A DNA stretch of 64,000 bases from positions 2,736,001 to 2,800,000 of the forward strand of contig JAUKNK010000057.1 in assembly GCA_030765055.1 (NCBI GenBank), in the 5' to 3' direction. The notes beneath the pieces were generated by a model that ran no database searches, was not told the origin of the DNA, and worked only from the letters and a program-made list of their open reading frames with translations. The position numbers and the translations under genes are program-made. The stretch is from Mantis religiosa (lineage: Eukaryota; Arthropoda; Insecta; Mantodea; Mantidae). Positions 10,049 to 21,885 of the stretch are shown here, piece after piece. The first letter of the stretch is position 1. Each line of letters begins with the position of its first letter.

Positions 10049-10245
10049 GGGGTTCAATCCCAGGCGACCGCAAAGATAGATTTGTGGTGCACAACATGGC
10101 GTTGGGGCAGGTTTTCTCCGGGACCTCCGGTTTCCCCCGCCATCTCATTTCACCGGTGCTCCATCTTCATCTCAGGTATCATCAGTGTCACCGCCTGCGG
10201 TGCCGTATGTAGTAAAAGCGGGCGTTAAACACTACACATTTATAC
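10049..10245 (+). repeat. SINE B, 5'-truncated copy
   Basis: Begins at the B-box region (GGTTCAATCCCAGGCGACCG), runs through GGTTTTCTCCGGGACCTCC and ends in GTAGTAAAAGCGGGCGTTAA. It gives the clearest view of the family's 3' end. Confidence 0.7.
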
Positions 10246-10399
10246 GGGAAGTGTTGAGACAACTTCATCTATAGTTGTATGAAATCGGTGTGGCTTCTGC
10301 TAGCAGCAGCAAGGCTTCACATAAGTGGCATGAACTCTTAATCTACACTCATATCAGTATATTGCCAACAATATTTGTTGTATTGTACACATAAAGGAC

Positions 10400-10645
10400 A
10401 GATATTGTTCCTTTTTCCTTCTATCTCATCTTTTGATTCTGTGCAGCTCTGCAAAATTAACATATTTTACCAATTATTAATTTATCGATGAGTCGTATTT
10501 ACAGTTAAATCTCAATGTATTTTATCAAGTTTCTCAGTATGACCTCATTTCAGTTAATTTATGTTACAATGCATGATGTGCTGCTGAAAGACATGACAGC
10601 AATACAGACACTGCTTCTATGTATGCTGTCACTTAACCATAGATG
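10400..10645 (-). repeat. Dispersed repeat D, copy 2
   Basis: Reverse complement of 3525-3740 with scattered differences and small insertions. No coding frame is kept in both copies. Confidence 0.5.
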
Positions 10646-10844
10646 GAGCAATCCATTCTTTATTAAGTCGAATGCCATTAAGTATTAAGCTTTAGTTAGA
10701 ATGAAAGGCTACTCTAAATTTTTGTTTCAGAAGAGCAATATACATTTGTAAATGTTTTATACTAATTGTCAGTCTATGCATATTGCCTCACTTCTCTGTG
10801 CTGTAGTCTTGTAGAGCAGCAAGATAGCTTAAGAGAGAATATAT

Positions 10845-10876
10845 GAGGAGCATTGTTTCAAAACATATTAAGTGCA
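10845..10876 (+). repeat. Left terminal inverted repeat
   Basis: GAGGAGCATTGTTTCAAAAC followed by ATATTAAGTGCA. It differs from the right terminus at one position (T for C at base 10). Confidence 0.75.
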
Positions 10877-11649
10877 TGAGGGTAAATTTTTCAGAAATGA
10901 AGAAAAACGTTTTACTTCTGAACATGAAAAGCTATCTGCACAGTTCGGTTGTCGAGGTTTAGTTACTGGGGTAATTTTTCAAAAACCTCAAAATCCAAAA
11001 TTGGTTTTTCATTAAGTAGCCTTATTTGCAAATTTGAAATTGGCACCTAATGCGTTTTGAGCCGATCTACTGAACATAATATGTTTAAAACCGTTTAGTC
11101 AATAAACTTATATAGGGGAAATCAAACAGGGCTTTTCAAATTAATTTTGCTTTACAGTTTACATTTAATTAATATTTTTAAATAATTGTGAGCATCATAC
11201 GTACACTTTTGAGTAAGCAGAACAAAATTAGTTCAATGACTGATGACATTTATCACGGGTAAACATATTAGGTCTTAATGAGAAATTAATTTTCAGATTA
11301 CAGTTATGCTGTTCAAAGGCATTAAGAATAAAAAAAATTGAATTTTATGGTACAATTACCTCAATATATCACAGTCTTGCAAGTTCTGTCTCTTCATGCA
11401 AACAGTCACAGTCTTCAAGATGACAACATTCAGGTAGTGCATCGAAATTGAGAGCTAACTTATACATCTGCAAACTCGGTATCTCTCCAGTTATCACCAA
11501 ATTTTGCTTTTAGAAAAATTGTCTGCATATGTTTTCTTTGCGTTCGTTAAAGCTCTCAATTTATCAACTATAGGAGATTCAAACGGTTGTTTCATGTTTG
11601 TTCCTCATTGCAGTATTGTTGTGAAATTTTTGATAGATCGTCATACCTA

Positions 11650-12850
11650 TACGTTGGCTCCATCTTTACTCTGATGAGGGGCTTCCCATTTACAATACAT
11701 TTCCTAAAAATTTAACCTCTTCATAACGTTTATTCCATCCAATTTTCTGAATTGTTTTCCAAACATTTTGTAATCTCTGATAGCCCAATTTTTCCATAGT
11801 GATCTTACTTTTCCCGTAGATTTATCAACTTTGTTATATTCTTCAGGAGTGAGCATATCGGAGCATTTTCTGAGGGTCTTCTCTAAAACTCCAAACAAGC
11901 GATCTGTGGGTAAATAAGAATGCCTTCTAACAGTAAATATTGCTGTAATATTTCTGAGATTTACAGGAGCCTTCTTTTGGAGCCAATTAACCAATGCATG
12001 AATTACGTGCATATTTTTATTTTGGCCTCCACAGTCATCAGCGAAAAGTTAATAGTGATGATCAAATCCTCAAAATGAGCTTCCTCCAGATAAGGAAGTA
12101 CACTTGATGCCACCTCCTTTGCTCCTCTGCCACCTTTAGTCTCATTCCATGTAAAGAATGGAGCATTCTTATTGCTGATGTCAGTGACACATAGCACATA
12201 AAACAATATTTCGCAGCAGTAGTATGCTTCGCCAATTGATAACTGTGGATGGGGCTGTACCGGTTGCAAATCGAAGCAGAAACTTCTTGTATCAGCAGCA
12301 CATTCCCTCATAAATTATTGGAACGATATTGGTATGCTTCCAGATCAGCCTGTATGTGATTCTTTCTTAGAATATCTGCTGCATTTTTAATTTGAAATGT
12401 CATGCAAGCACAGGAACTACACGTGTAAGTGGCAGGTGACCCAATGCCGTTGTTAAATTTTGTGCGGAAGATATTCTGGAAAAAACACTTTTTACCTTAA
12501 GTTGGGCAGGAGCACTCATGTTGTACATCTTGAATACTTTATTTATGCTTAACTAAGCTGATAGATATAACCTTTGACTTTTGCTTCTGTTGTAATGGCA
12601 CTCTCCTGCTTATAATTTTGCTGTAAACTCACATACACTTCTCTTTTTTGCAGTAAACAGAGCCCTTTTTCTATAACCTCCTCTCCTCTCTTTAATGCCC
12701 CAGCCATCCTTTTCAGCCTTGGCTGTGCTACTTAGTCTGTTTTGGCTGGTCCCAGATAAATGCTGAAGAAACTTTGAGCATACCGGTTGTGTTTTGTTAC
12801 TGTTTTCACTTGAAAAGAGATAACAAACAAAGTAAGGAAAACTTCTCAAG
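11650..12850 (-). pseudogene. DUF7869-like TE protein, decayed copy 1
   Basis: Pieces in order on the minus strand: an N-terminal frame (12849-12610) with SKFLQHLSGTSQNRLSS and a basic tail; a central frame (12311-12003) with CFDLQPVQPHPQLSIGEA, VLCVTDISNKNAPFFTWNET and GRGAKEVASSVLPYLEEAHF; and a C-terminal frame (12012-11704) with HALVNWLQKKAPVNLRNIT and RRHSYLPTDRLFGVLEKTLRK. One or two frameshifts and the loss of the D-x-C-G-G-Q-N stretch mark it as dead. Relatives I recall contain F-D-L-Q, D-x-C-G-G-Q-N and G-H-S-x-L-x-x-D-R, which could supply the acidic triad of a transposase. That role is inference. Confidence 0.5.
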
Positions 12851-12904
12851 ATGTTAAATAAGCAACATCATACATATTTGAAGCTGAACAGTGCAAGGAA
12901 TGTG

Positions 12905-13374
12905 ATATGTTGTAGGTTTTGCAATAAACTGTACTATGACTATTGCAAAGTGCTGCATTGTTTGTTGCTTAGTCGTTTAAGGAAGTATCAAGTACCTAAC
13001 CGCTAGCATACCTTCACACCGATCAACTTAATACACGAGCACAACAGAAATCATCGAGTACATTAATTCTAGAACTTACCACATCAATGGAAGTAAAACT
13101 ATGATTGCCTTCATAATGCTTTGACGTTCTCCATGGATTAGGAGATTTGACCTTTAGCAGGTAGCTTAATCCATGATCTTGCTCTAGCTTATTAGGTACT
13201 GCTTATACCAGAATCTTTGCTTTCAAGAGAATGTACTTAGGAATGCTTTGGCATTTATATCTCCCTTCCGTGCGAGAACATGGAAGTTCAAAGTGTTGCA
13301 GATCGGGATCCGGTTTGTGTGTCTATAAAATTTAGCATATTATGCTTATGAATTGTATGCAACAATAAGCATAT
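12905..13374. other. Transposon interior, non-coding
   Basis: AT-rich sequence between the transposon's protein and the nested LTR. No coding signal. Confidence 0.35.
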
Positions 13375-13919
13375 TGTGACTTTGTGGGTTCGTGAAATGA
13401 AAAGTCCAATTACACCACTCAAAAATGTTCTTTATTTCCACCGACTTACAGTTTAACACTTGCGAATTACACAAAATTACGTAATGCACACAATTACAAT
13501 TTACCAGTTCGTCCGTTACAACTTCACTTGTACTCGCGATTACATAAACTCCGATACACATACACAGTTCGTACAGTCTTCCGTTGCACAATCTTTTCGT
13601 TCATTAACACGTCACTGACTAACTCTTACACCAAGAACTGCGACTGTCTCCTCGCTCACACTCACTAACCAACTGACCAACTGACTAGCTGCAGCCCTTT
13701 TTATAGGCATCTCGCCGTCTTCTCGACGTTTCCAGATGATGAACGATCCCGTAATTTCTGGAACAGGTGAAAGAGAAACAGACCGCACAATTATGTTTCT
13801 TTCCCCAGCCGTCCCTGTCACTACTATAAGACAAACGAGGGGGAGGTGTGGCTAACACGGTCCTCCCCTGCCTTCCGTTCCCAGCTGGTTCCACAGGGTG
13901 TTCCAGCGCTCGCGTTACA
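13375..13919 (-). mobile_element. Gypsy solo LTR (LTR3) with 4-bp target duplication
   Basis: On the minus strand it runs TGTAACGCG...AAAGTCACA, 545 bp. It contains GCCTATAAAAAGGGCTGCAG (TATA box region, near 13690) and an AATAAA signal just before the GAACATTTTTGAG block. ATAT lies on both flanks (13371-13374 and 13920-13923), the target-site size expected of Gypsy elements. No polypurine tract or coding flanks it, so it is a solo LTR, inserted inside the TIR transposon. Confidence 0.75.
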
Positions 13920-14447
13920 ATATTATGCATTTTACTATGCAATGCCTTGATAATTAGTTCCCCATCAAAGAAAGCACGCTAAGGTTATAATAGAAACTAT
14001 AATGCTATAATGTTGTAAGTCATAAAATAATAGAAACGAAACTCATTTAGCCTCCACTTTACGCTAACATTTCCTTTCTACATTCTTGATTCACTTTCTG
14101 CTTCCTTAGGAACATTCTCCATTAGGTTCACCTCCCTCCATGATGATCTCAATGAACTGACATATTACTTCTACGCTTACGGATACGTCAGCATAACAAT
14201 TGGCAGGAAATATCAGCAGAGAGGCACAATTTGTATGCCGGCTGTACAACTTAACTAGATGGAAGTTGCATTAAATACATTCTGAACCGATCATTCCCGT
14301 GTACCTAATACGATTTGATCTGATGCACCTATATCAACATTGAAATAATAAGGGATATAGTTCAAAATGCACCAATCTGAGTTCATAGCCTTAAAGAGCA
14401 CATGAAATATAGGGGGAAATTGTGTCAAACTGTATTTTGAAAAAGAG
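13920..14447. other. Right interior of TIR transposon
   Basis: Non-coding AT-rich DNA between the nested LTR and the right terminal repeat. Confidence 0.35.
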
Positions 14448-14479
14448 TGCACTTAATATGTTTTGAAACGATGCTCCTC
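14448..14479 (-). repeat. Right terminal inverted repeat
   Basis: Reverse complement of 10845-10876 with one mismatch. Confidence 0.75.
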
Positions 14480-14567
14480 ATGTGTATTCCTCAGCCATAA
14501 TAAATTTTAAGTAAGGTCTTACAGGAATGTGGCTCCATACACCATAAATAATATGTATTGCCCTGCT

Positions 14568-14755
14568 TTTTGCGCATAGATAGTAACATGTCTGCCTCAC
14601 ATTTAACAGGTGCTGAGTTCAAATATCGGTCGTGGTGAGTGAGTGACCTGAATAAGGTTTTTTACCAGTGTTTTTGCTCATCCTGAAAGATGAAAGGTAA
14701 CTAAGCTCTACGGACCCAGGGCTCATTTGAGCATCATTTCACTTGCTTTATTCAT
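14568..14755 (+). repeat. SINE C
   Basis: A tRNA-like head (GTCTGCCTC...GAGTTCAAATATCGGTCG) is followed by GACCTGAATAAGGTTTTTTA and GGGCTCATTTGAGCATCAT. The same body occurs in reverse at 28003-28198. This copy is the more diverged. Confidence 0.55.
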
Positions 14756-14999
14756 TTTCCGAAATGACCTTACATTAGAGAATGCTAAAATGAAAACAAA
14801 GTAGGCATAGAATCTTTTATAACAAAAATACTTAATGAATTACCCCAGCAGATAATAGCATATTGCAACAGGAAGCGAAAATAAGCAAAATTTATTGCAA
14901 AATTATAAAATAGAAGTATTTAGAAACACTAGAGCTTCATCAGTAACACCTTTTTTAAAGCAGTCAAACTATAAAAACATTTTAGCTGCACTTATATTT

Positions 15000-16200
15000 A
15001 AAATTAGGACATGTTTCGAGGAACACACGTCCTCATCATCAGGTGATGTTTGACTGGTTCTTCAGGTTACTGCCTCCCTCTCCTGGCACTGTTCAACGAG
15101 TTGAATGATGTTGTCCACTAATAGTATCTCAAAGTTCATAGTTCTCTTTATTCCTAAAAATGCATATATTTTCCCAAACTGTTAATTCCCAATACTCTTT
15201 TGCCGGTACCAACAGTTTGATGTCTTTGGAAATTATAATTTTTGACCAAAAGTGATGGGCTATGGCTGATTTATCTGTCTGTTTTTATGTATCTTATGTG
15301 TTCTTTCATCCATGTTTCTAAGTTTCTTTTGGTTTTTCCAGTATATATTTCCTGGCAGTCCTCACATTTTACACTATAAATTCCTGATAATTTGTTGGAA
15401 AAACGTATGTTTTTGAGCAGGTGATTTAGTATGTTTCTCATGCTGTATTTGTTATGTGGCACTAGTTGTATATGAAAATGATGGTGAATGCTTTTAAATT
15501 TATTAAAAGCCTTAGGATGAAATGTAAATTTGCAATATATTTTCTTTAAGTCATCAGCTTTTAACGTACTAATGTCTTCGATGGTTTTTCTTCTTTTATG
15601 TTTACTTATCATTTTAGTAATAAATTTTGGATCAAAGTCATTCACATTTGCAACATATTTAATGTAATCTACTTCATTGTTATATTCTTCCATAGTCAAT
15701 GGAATGTTCACTAACCTATTGATTAAACTGTGCAATACTGCATATTGGTGTTCTTTTGGGTTGGAGTTAATGTTTTTAATGTAGTTATCCACATGTGTTG
15801 ATTTTCTGTATATGCCAAATTCTAATTTGTCTTCATTTCTCATAATTTTTGGATCCAAAAAGGGTAACCATTCAACTTTTTCTGTTTCAGTGGTAAACTT
15901 TATAGATCAGTCTTGTAGATTCAATAGTTTTAACGCATCCTGTGCTAACGTTTCTATTACTATGACGAAGATATCATCAACATAACAAAACCACTTTGAA
16001 AGTATGAGGAAATGCTTTTATCACTCGTGTTTGTAAATAACTCATAGACAAATCAGCCAGTAACGGTGAGATGGGGTTGGCCTTAGCTAACTCTGAGGTT
16101 TGTTTGTAATAATTTTGATTCAACATTAAGTTGTTTTGGTTGATACGTAAGTTAATAGGTTTATTATATTCTTCAATTTGAGTTTCAATTTTATAGATAT
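15000..16200 (-). pseudogene. Penelope-like element, RT plus GIY-YIG (P1)
   Basis: Minus-strand frames encode, in order: an RT block with ELAKANPISPLLADLSM (near 16.07 kb), the catalytic YVDD (codons 15984-15973), then after a frameshift a 195-codon frame (15858-15271) with FGIYRKSTHVDNYIKN, FTFHPKAFNKFKSI and the GIY-YIG endonuclease start SGIYSVKCEDCQEIYTGKTK. The frame continues weakly to about 15.1 kb. Penelope-like elements copy themselves by reverse transcription and nick with this endonuclease. Here the RT is 5'-truncated and frameshifted, and Y-I-G reads Y-T-G, so the element is inactive. AGGACATGTTTCGAG at 15006 begins a terminal motif also seen near 19081. Confidence 0.75.
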
Positions 16201-16612
16201 TGTACAGCTGTTAACCCGAGAAGCTCTGCCTAATAATCATCGCTGTGAAAGCTTCAAATCTTACACAATGAAAGCTTAACCCTGATTGCTTTGTATTAAG
16301 AAATGTAAAAGGTCTGTTCAAACAAAATGACTTAAGAACAGAAAAGACTGTCAGGAGTAAGATTGGCTTCTAATTGAAAATCAGTCTTTTATCTGGTTGC
16401 TGTTCATGTTTTCCTGAAGTATCAATGGCAAAAAGGAATGTATTATAAATTTAAGTCCTCCATCTGTAAGTCATATCGGACAATGGAAAAAGATAACTTA
16501 CTCAGTCCTGGTAAGTAATTTTTTGACAATCTGGTATTTCCTCATTCCAACATAAAGAGCTTTCACTTCTGTCTCTATTGGAATCATGAGTAATAGATCC
16601 TTTTCAGATTAC
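16201..16612. other. No recognisable feature
   Basis: Probably the decayed 5' part of the Penelope-like copy, but no motif survives. Confidence 0.3.
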
Positions 16613-17060
16613 TGTCACCCTGACGGAACACCCTATAGAACCGGGTTCGGACACGCCCCCTCGTTAAAGCTGGGGTGGCTGGGAAAAAAATCATTACCGT
16701 GCCGTCTCTTTCCGCTGCCCTTTATTTCTCGAACCTACAGGATATTTCATCTAATCCAGAACATTCTCGATCGGCCAGGTGACACTATACAAGCAACACA
16801 CCAGGCAGTAAGTGGGTCAGTCCGTGAGTCAGAGTTCTTGGCGAGCAGCGAAGCAGCGTCATGCTAGTGTATGTGCGTCGGAGGAGTTTACGTAATTGCG
16901 AGTGCAAGAGAAACTGCAACGGGCGAATTGGTGAATCGTAATTGTGTGCATTACGTAATCCTGTGTAATTGGCAAGTGTTCAACTGTAAGTCGTTGGAAA
17001 TAAAGAACATTTTTGAGTGGTGTAATTGGAATTTTCATTTCATGAACCCACAAAGTCACA
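16613..17060 (+). mobile_element. Gypsy solo LTR (LTR4)
   Basis: 448 bp from TGTCACCC to AAAGTCACA, with an AATAAA signal in GGAAATAAAGAACATT near 17000. It is closest to LTR3 at the 5' end (both contain GGAACACCCT). The left flank TTAC and right flank TTAT suggest a 4-bp target duplication with one change. No polypurine tract precedes it, so it is a solo LTR. A 151-codon frame starting in it runs into the flank and is not a gene. Confidence 0.65.
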
Positions 17061-17639
17061 TTATAGTTAATTTTGGGAAATGCCTTTCCTATAATCTTAA
17101 ATGCAGTTATATTGGTTTATCTTACTGCTGTATTAAGGCTATATCTGTTAAAGCATTTAGCAAAAGTACAGTAATGACTGATTTCTTTGTTTCCAATGTT
17201 CATTTGATCAATATAATAGCTTTGATTACTTCTCCAGTTTCAGTTTTTATTAAATTCTGCACTATTTTCATTTTACTTGGAATTCATCATTTGTTAGTGA
17301 AGAATATCATCGTTTATCTCCATTAATCACTTCTTTAAGTATTCTACATTATTTTCTATAGTGTACTTTAATGTTAGATTCATTAATCATGTGATAGAGA
17401 GGGAACAAATTCATTTGTTTTGTACAGATCTCTTTTATTACTGAAGTAATGCAAGGTTTCACCTTCAACACCTGTGATAAATTTGTTTTCTTGGACAAAA
17501 TAACCTCAGATTTTAATACTACTTTTTTGTAATAGTTTTGGGTCTCGGCATATACTCCAGTTTTTTCATTTTTAACATGACTTTAAATCTATTGATTGCA
17601 AAACATTAATTATTCTCATAATGTTACTGTTTCTGTTTT
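17061..17639. other. Probably decayed LINE, no clear motif
   Basis: Lies next to the LINE endonuclease remnant on its right. Minus-strand frames are too broken to assign. Confidence 0.25.
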
Positions 17640-17900
17640 CAGTTTAATTTCTTACTATAGTAGGTACTAACAATACCTTGTCATCATGATCTGACATACT
17701 ATTTACAATAATAATTATTGCACAATTTGAAATTCTCCTGAGCTTAGGAGACTGTTATCTCTACTTGTATTTTTCTTACAATTTCTTGTCAGAGAGTAAA
17801 CTGTATATTCCAAGTTAAATGTATGTAACAAGGAGATGAAGTTAGTGTTAATTACACTGTTATTAATTGCATTAACCATAAAATCTCTAATTGGTTTAGC
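17640..17900 (-). pseudogene. LINE endonuclease C-terminal fragment
   Basis: The minus strand reads LHTFNLEYTVYSLTRNCKKN, then SGEF..., then after a frameshift SDHDDKVLL. This is the S-x-x-x-F and S-D-H pattern near the end of APE-type endonuclease domains in Jockey-like LINEs, where the His is catalytic. Stops and frameshifts show decay. Confidence 0.4.
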
Positions 17901-19080
17901 ATTCTCAGTTTAATTATGTGTATGATACAGTTCCTTCTAATCTCTTAATAAATGCTTGGGAGTGTTCTGTGGAAGCTCTGTATACTGGTAAAGTTATTCA
18001 TCAGTCCCTCCCAAGTTCTACTTTTCTGAACTGCATTCAAATTATTTTTGTCACAGAATGATGCAATGTTTATACTTGTCAACTTCATTTCACAAATAAC
18101 AATTATACTCACTTCTCTACAACTTTATCTACTTCTACAAAACCTGGAACATAATGTGTACCTACACGTTTTTTGGATCTACTTCTCTTATGTAGTGTTG
18201 TGTTATGTGAATAACCCAGAAGTCATCAATTAAATCTTGAACATGTATACTTAGGTTCTGCATTTTATTGTTTAACCCTCTTATGTTTGGATGATGTAAG
18301 AGCAATGCATCTTTTGATACTGAAGGGAAGGCATCACTTTTTATATATGATATAAACTATCTTTGTGAGCCTCCCTTTAGCTGGTTTATACAATGCAAAA
18401 CCCAATGATGCTGCCGGACCTTGAACACGTACTGGAAGCCATCTTTTGACATCTTATTGATATCCACCTTGGCCTTCTTCACGACAGCCTCTGAAGTAGT
18501 AAAACACTTCACCCTGAGTTCCTTTTACAGATAATAAAGACATATAATAATGGCATTGAGGTATGCATCTCAACCAGACGTTGCAGTTCCATACACACTT
18601 CCACCTCCATCATCGTTTGTTCTGGAGTCAATAAACTTGGCACGCATACAGACATGTCTCTTGCTATGGGAACTGTGACACATGTCTATAAGACTGTCTG
18701 TTCTAATTTGCTGGTCTTCACAAACAATTATGCCAGCTGTGTTATGTTGCAGGAGTATCTGACCCACCTTGCTTTGTTATTGTAACACAGCCCTCCCTAA
18801 ATATCTTGAACCTCTGAAGTGCAGTGGAGTATGGCAGAATATTATCACCATAGCCTCCTGCTTCCATATCGGATTTCTGCAAACAAAAGCAAAGCTTTAA
18901 TGCACCATATCCTTCTTTGCGTGACATCTCCATTTTCTCTGTAGGCTGCTGGCGAACTGACCTAATTAAACAACCAAAGTATAAACTTGAAAGAAGCTTA
19001 GGGACAGTGAAGCACAAATTAGTACAAAAGTGAATCGAGAATATATTGACACATTGCTTCACTCACACTGTTTATTCACA
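17901..19080. other. Largely unassigned; possible transposase C-terminus
   Basis: At 18515-18369 (-) 48 codons include INKMSKDGFQYVFKV and HHWVLHCI, loosely like the C-terminal G-x-x...W-x-x-C-I of mariner transposases. Two minus-strand frames at 18570-19062 are not recognised. Confidence in any single assignment is low. Confidence 0.25.
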
Positions 19081-19081
19081 G

Positions 19082-19976
19082 GACATGTTTCAAGAGCTCT
19101 TGCTCCTATCCTCAGCTGATACTCGATTAGTGTAAGTTGTAGTGGTTTCTTCTTTCTCCGTATTGTCAATAGATGGCGTGATGTACTTGCCAAAGATGTC
19201 TGGTGGTGGAGTTTCAAAATTCATGACCCTATGACGATTTTTGTTAATGAATGGGAAAAGTATCATCAAATCTTAAAAACTGCAATTAAAAATGAATATG
19301 GAAAAAACCTTATAGATAAAAAACTAAAATCATTCAAACTTCAAAAGAGATTAAAACAGATCACAGCTCTCACACCAATAAAACAAGAAATTAGATTTGC
19401 TAAATTTACCTACCACCCCTGGGCCACAAAAAAGTTCCAAAAAATATTCAAGAAATACAATATAACATTGGCACCAAAAAACAATTACAACATTAAAAAC
19501 CTACTTCACAGTAATAATACTAATAAGATAAAACCAGAGGAAAAGTGAGGCATTTACAAGATTAAGTGTAAAGACTGTGAAAAAATTTACATAGGGAGAA
19601 CAAAAAGAAACTTAGGCACTAGAAAGAAAGAACACTTCAGGCACTTAAGATACAAAAATATTGATAAGTCAGCAATAGCAGCTCATTTCTGGTCTGAAAA
19701 TCATGAAATTGAAGATAGCACAGAATTACTAAAATACGTACAAAAACATAGTGAACTCGTCATATGGGAGAGAATATACATAGAAAAGCATAAAAGCCAA
19801 CTAATGAACTTTGAAATCCCGCCAGAAGAGAATCCCACATTTAAGTTCATCACTAAATCAACAGATGGCAGCAGCAACTCCAGAATTACCCACACCCACC
19901 ACACCACTGGATCAAGCTTTAGTCGCATAAGAGCAGAAGATGCAAACGATGATTTGCAAAACATGTCCTCAAAATA
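19082..19976 (+). pseudogene. Penelope-like element, GIY-YIG half (P2)
   Basis: An open stretch from 19231 encodes the RT-endonuclease connector (FTYHPWATKKFQKIFK, then LAPKNNYNIKNLL), meets a TGA at 19546-19548, and continues in frame with GIYKIKCKDCEKIYIGRTKR, KSAIAAHFW and WERIYIEKHKS to a stop near 19974. GIY, YIG, the Arg and the downstream Glu are all present, so the endonuclease itself looks intact. The stop lies one residue before GIY. The RT palm is missing (5' truncation), so the copy cannot move by itself. Confidence 0.75.
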
Positions 19977-19979
19977 GGT

Positions 19980-21885
19980 ACGAAAGTGAAGCAGATGTGT
20001 AATAAATACGACTCATCTAAAAATTAATAAATATGTTTACTTGTTTATATGTCTATTTGTGTTAGAGTTATTTTGACCACTTCACGAAGTTGATTCTTTG
20101 CTGACATCTGAAGGAAGTGGGTCATTTTCCGCCTCACTGCTACGTATATCTTCAATATATCTCTCATAATCGCCTTCAATATCCAAATAATGTAAAACAC
20201 CAAAAGGTCATCCAGATTTTCTAAACTGATACCAGAAGTTCGTACACATCCTATGAAAGCTAATATATTTGCTACATTACGAGGATAAGCCATGGTTAAT
20301 ACTTAAATTTAACAATTTCAAATGAGTCATTCATTTAGCTCTCGATAGCTATAAGAAATCACTCTGAAAACCGACAGAGTATAAATAACTAAAATACTGT
20401 GCAAGAACAGCTGTACAAGACTATCAGAAACTTTGGTTGTGAAATACTGTAATAAGAGGTACATAGAGATGCTGACAAAGAGGTTTGTTTCTTTCCACAA
20501 AGTGTGTGTACCAAAACATATACAATGATTATTACTTGGTATAGCATAAACGAAAAGCTAAAATCTTGAACTGGAGAAGCCGCTTATTTAGCTGTACATG
20601 CATATATTCATTTTTAAGCATACAAAACAAAATGGTTCAAATATTAGATGTGTTCGACACAAAGAATGTCTTTTGCCACAGTAAAACAAAGTAGTGAAGT
20701 TTCAACGATTTATTAATATAGTCTGTACTTTATTGATACTGTAGATGTATACTGACTTTAATGAGCCTTAAGCCAGTTTTTGTTTCATTTAAATAACTTA
20801 ATACGGAATATAAGAATGTGTATATAGGGAGCATTTTTACAGCATTTAACAATTTAAATGTCTTGTTCTATTTTTTGGGTATCTGTTTCCGCTCCGTGAA
20901 GTGTTTAAATAGCCATTGCTGAAGCGGTTAACACATGCACTATACTGTGTCTGATTTTAAGTTTACATGTTTACAGAACAGACACTAAGGGCAACTGTTA
21001 ATTTAGTTTACCTTTTAGGGTATAAAGTGTTATAAGGTGAGAAATTCATGTTCCATATAAGTATTTATCTTGGTAGTGATATATTAGCTGCAGGATAAGA
21101 AAGTGCTGCTATAATCTGTTATATGAATTAAAGCTTTTAATTTCCAAATGATGAGACTAAAGAAGCTGTTAACTTTAATGCCAGTTTATTTAACTAATGA
21201 TAAATTATGAGATGATCTTATGTTGATTTATGCAATTTAGGCGAGCATTTGTATGAATAAATAAGGAACATCTTTATATCAAACTGAGATGTTTTGACAG
21301 GAAGTATGATATTTTTTAAAAGTGCACACACTAGTGCCTTTTGTATAGGCTGACTGTCTAACTAATCTGCTGACAGATGCTCCATGTCAAAGAATAGTAA
21401 CTTTAGATTAAAGTTCCTCTCAAAAAAGAATAATTGCAGTGAGACAGACATAAAAAATGGATAGGCATATTTCCATTTAACACTAAAATATGTGCTTTTA
21501 AGAAAGAATGGCAATTCTGTTTTATAAGAGAATATATGTTTTACAGCATATCATTTATAACATGTAGAGGTCTATGCAGATTTAACATTTAACTGAAGAT
21601 ATCCTTGAACATTGCAATCTATAATGTTACATGACATCAGTCACACATAGTATAAGCAACAATGTTTAGTATGTAAAAACAGAAACTAACAACAGCGAAG
21701 AAGTAAAAGTAAAACAAAATATAATTCTTATAATATTTATGGTAATAGTATTTAGTTTCAGACATTTCTAACACATCCTTTGTCCATTGAATATCTTCAT
21801 AAATACCTTCATTACATCACTTCTGAGTTATGAAATGTTTTTCTTCCAGTAGCTTGAACTAGTTGAGCCCAGTAATGTAGTTGTA
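19980..21885. other. No recognisable gene
   Basis: AT-rich. A minus-strand frame (20293-20045, 82 codons, begins MAYPRNVANILAFIGC) is unlike its surroundings in composition but not recognised. The rest holds short chance frames only. Confidence 0.3.

Larger units (their letters stand above)
10845..14479 (-). mobile_element. DNA transposon with 32-bp TIRs and DUF7869-like protein
   Basis: The termini 10845-10876 and 14448-14479 are inverted repeats matching at 31 of 32 positions (GAGGAGCAT at the outer end, AAGTGCA at the inner end). Between them lie a decayed minus-strand protein (11.65-12.85 kb) and a nested solo LTR (13375-13919). Without the LTR and its duplication the element is about 3.09 kb. 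The flanks share only AT, so the target duplication is uncertain (2 bp or eroded). I do not recognise the superfamily from the termini. Defective, since the protein is frameshifted. Confidence 0.6.

Noticed and set aside
16871..17326. 151-codon plus-strand frame
   Set aside because: It opens inside LTR4 and runs into decayed LINE DNA; it has no coherent protein family.
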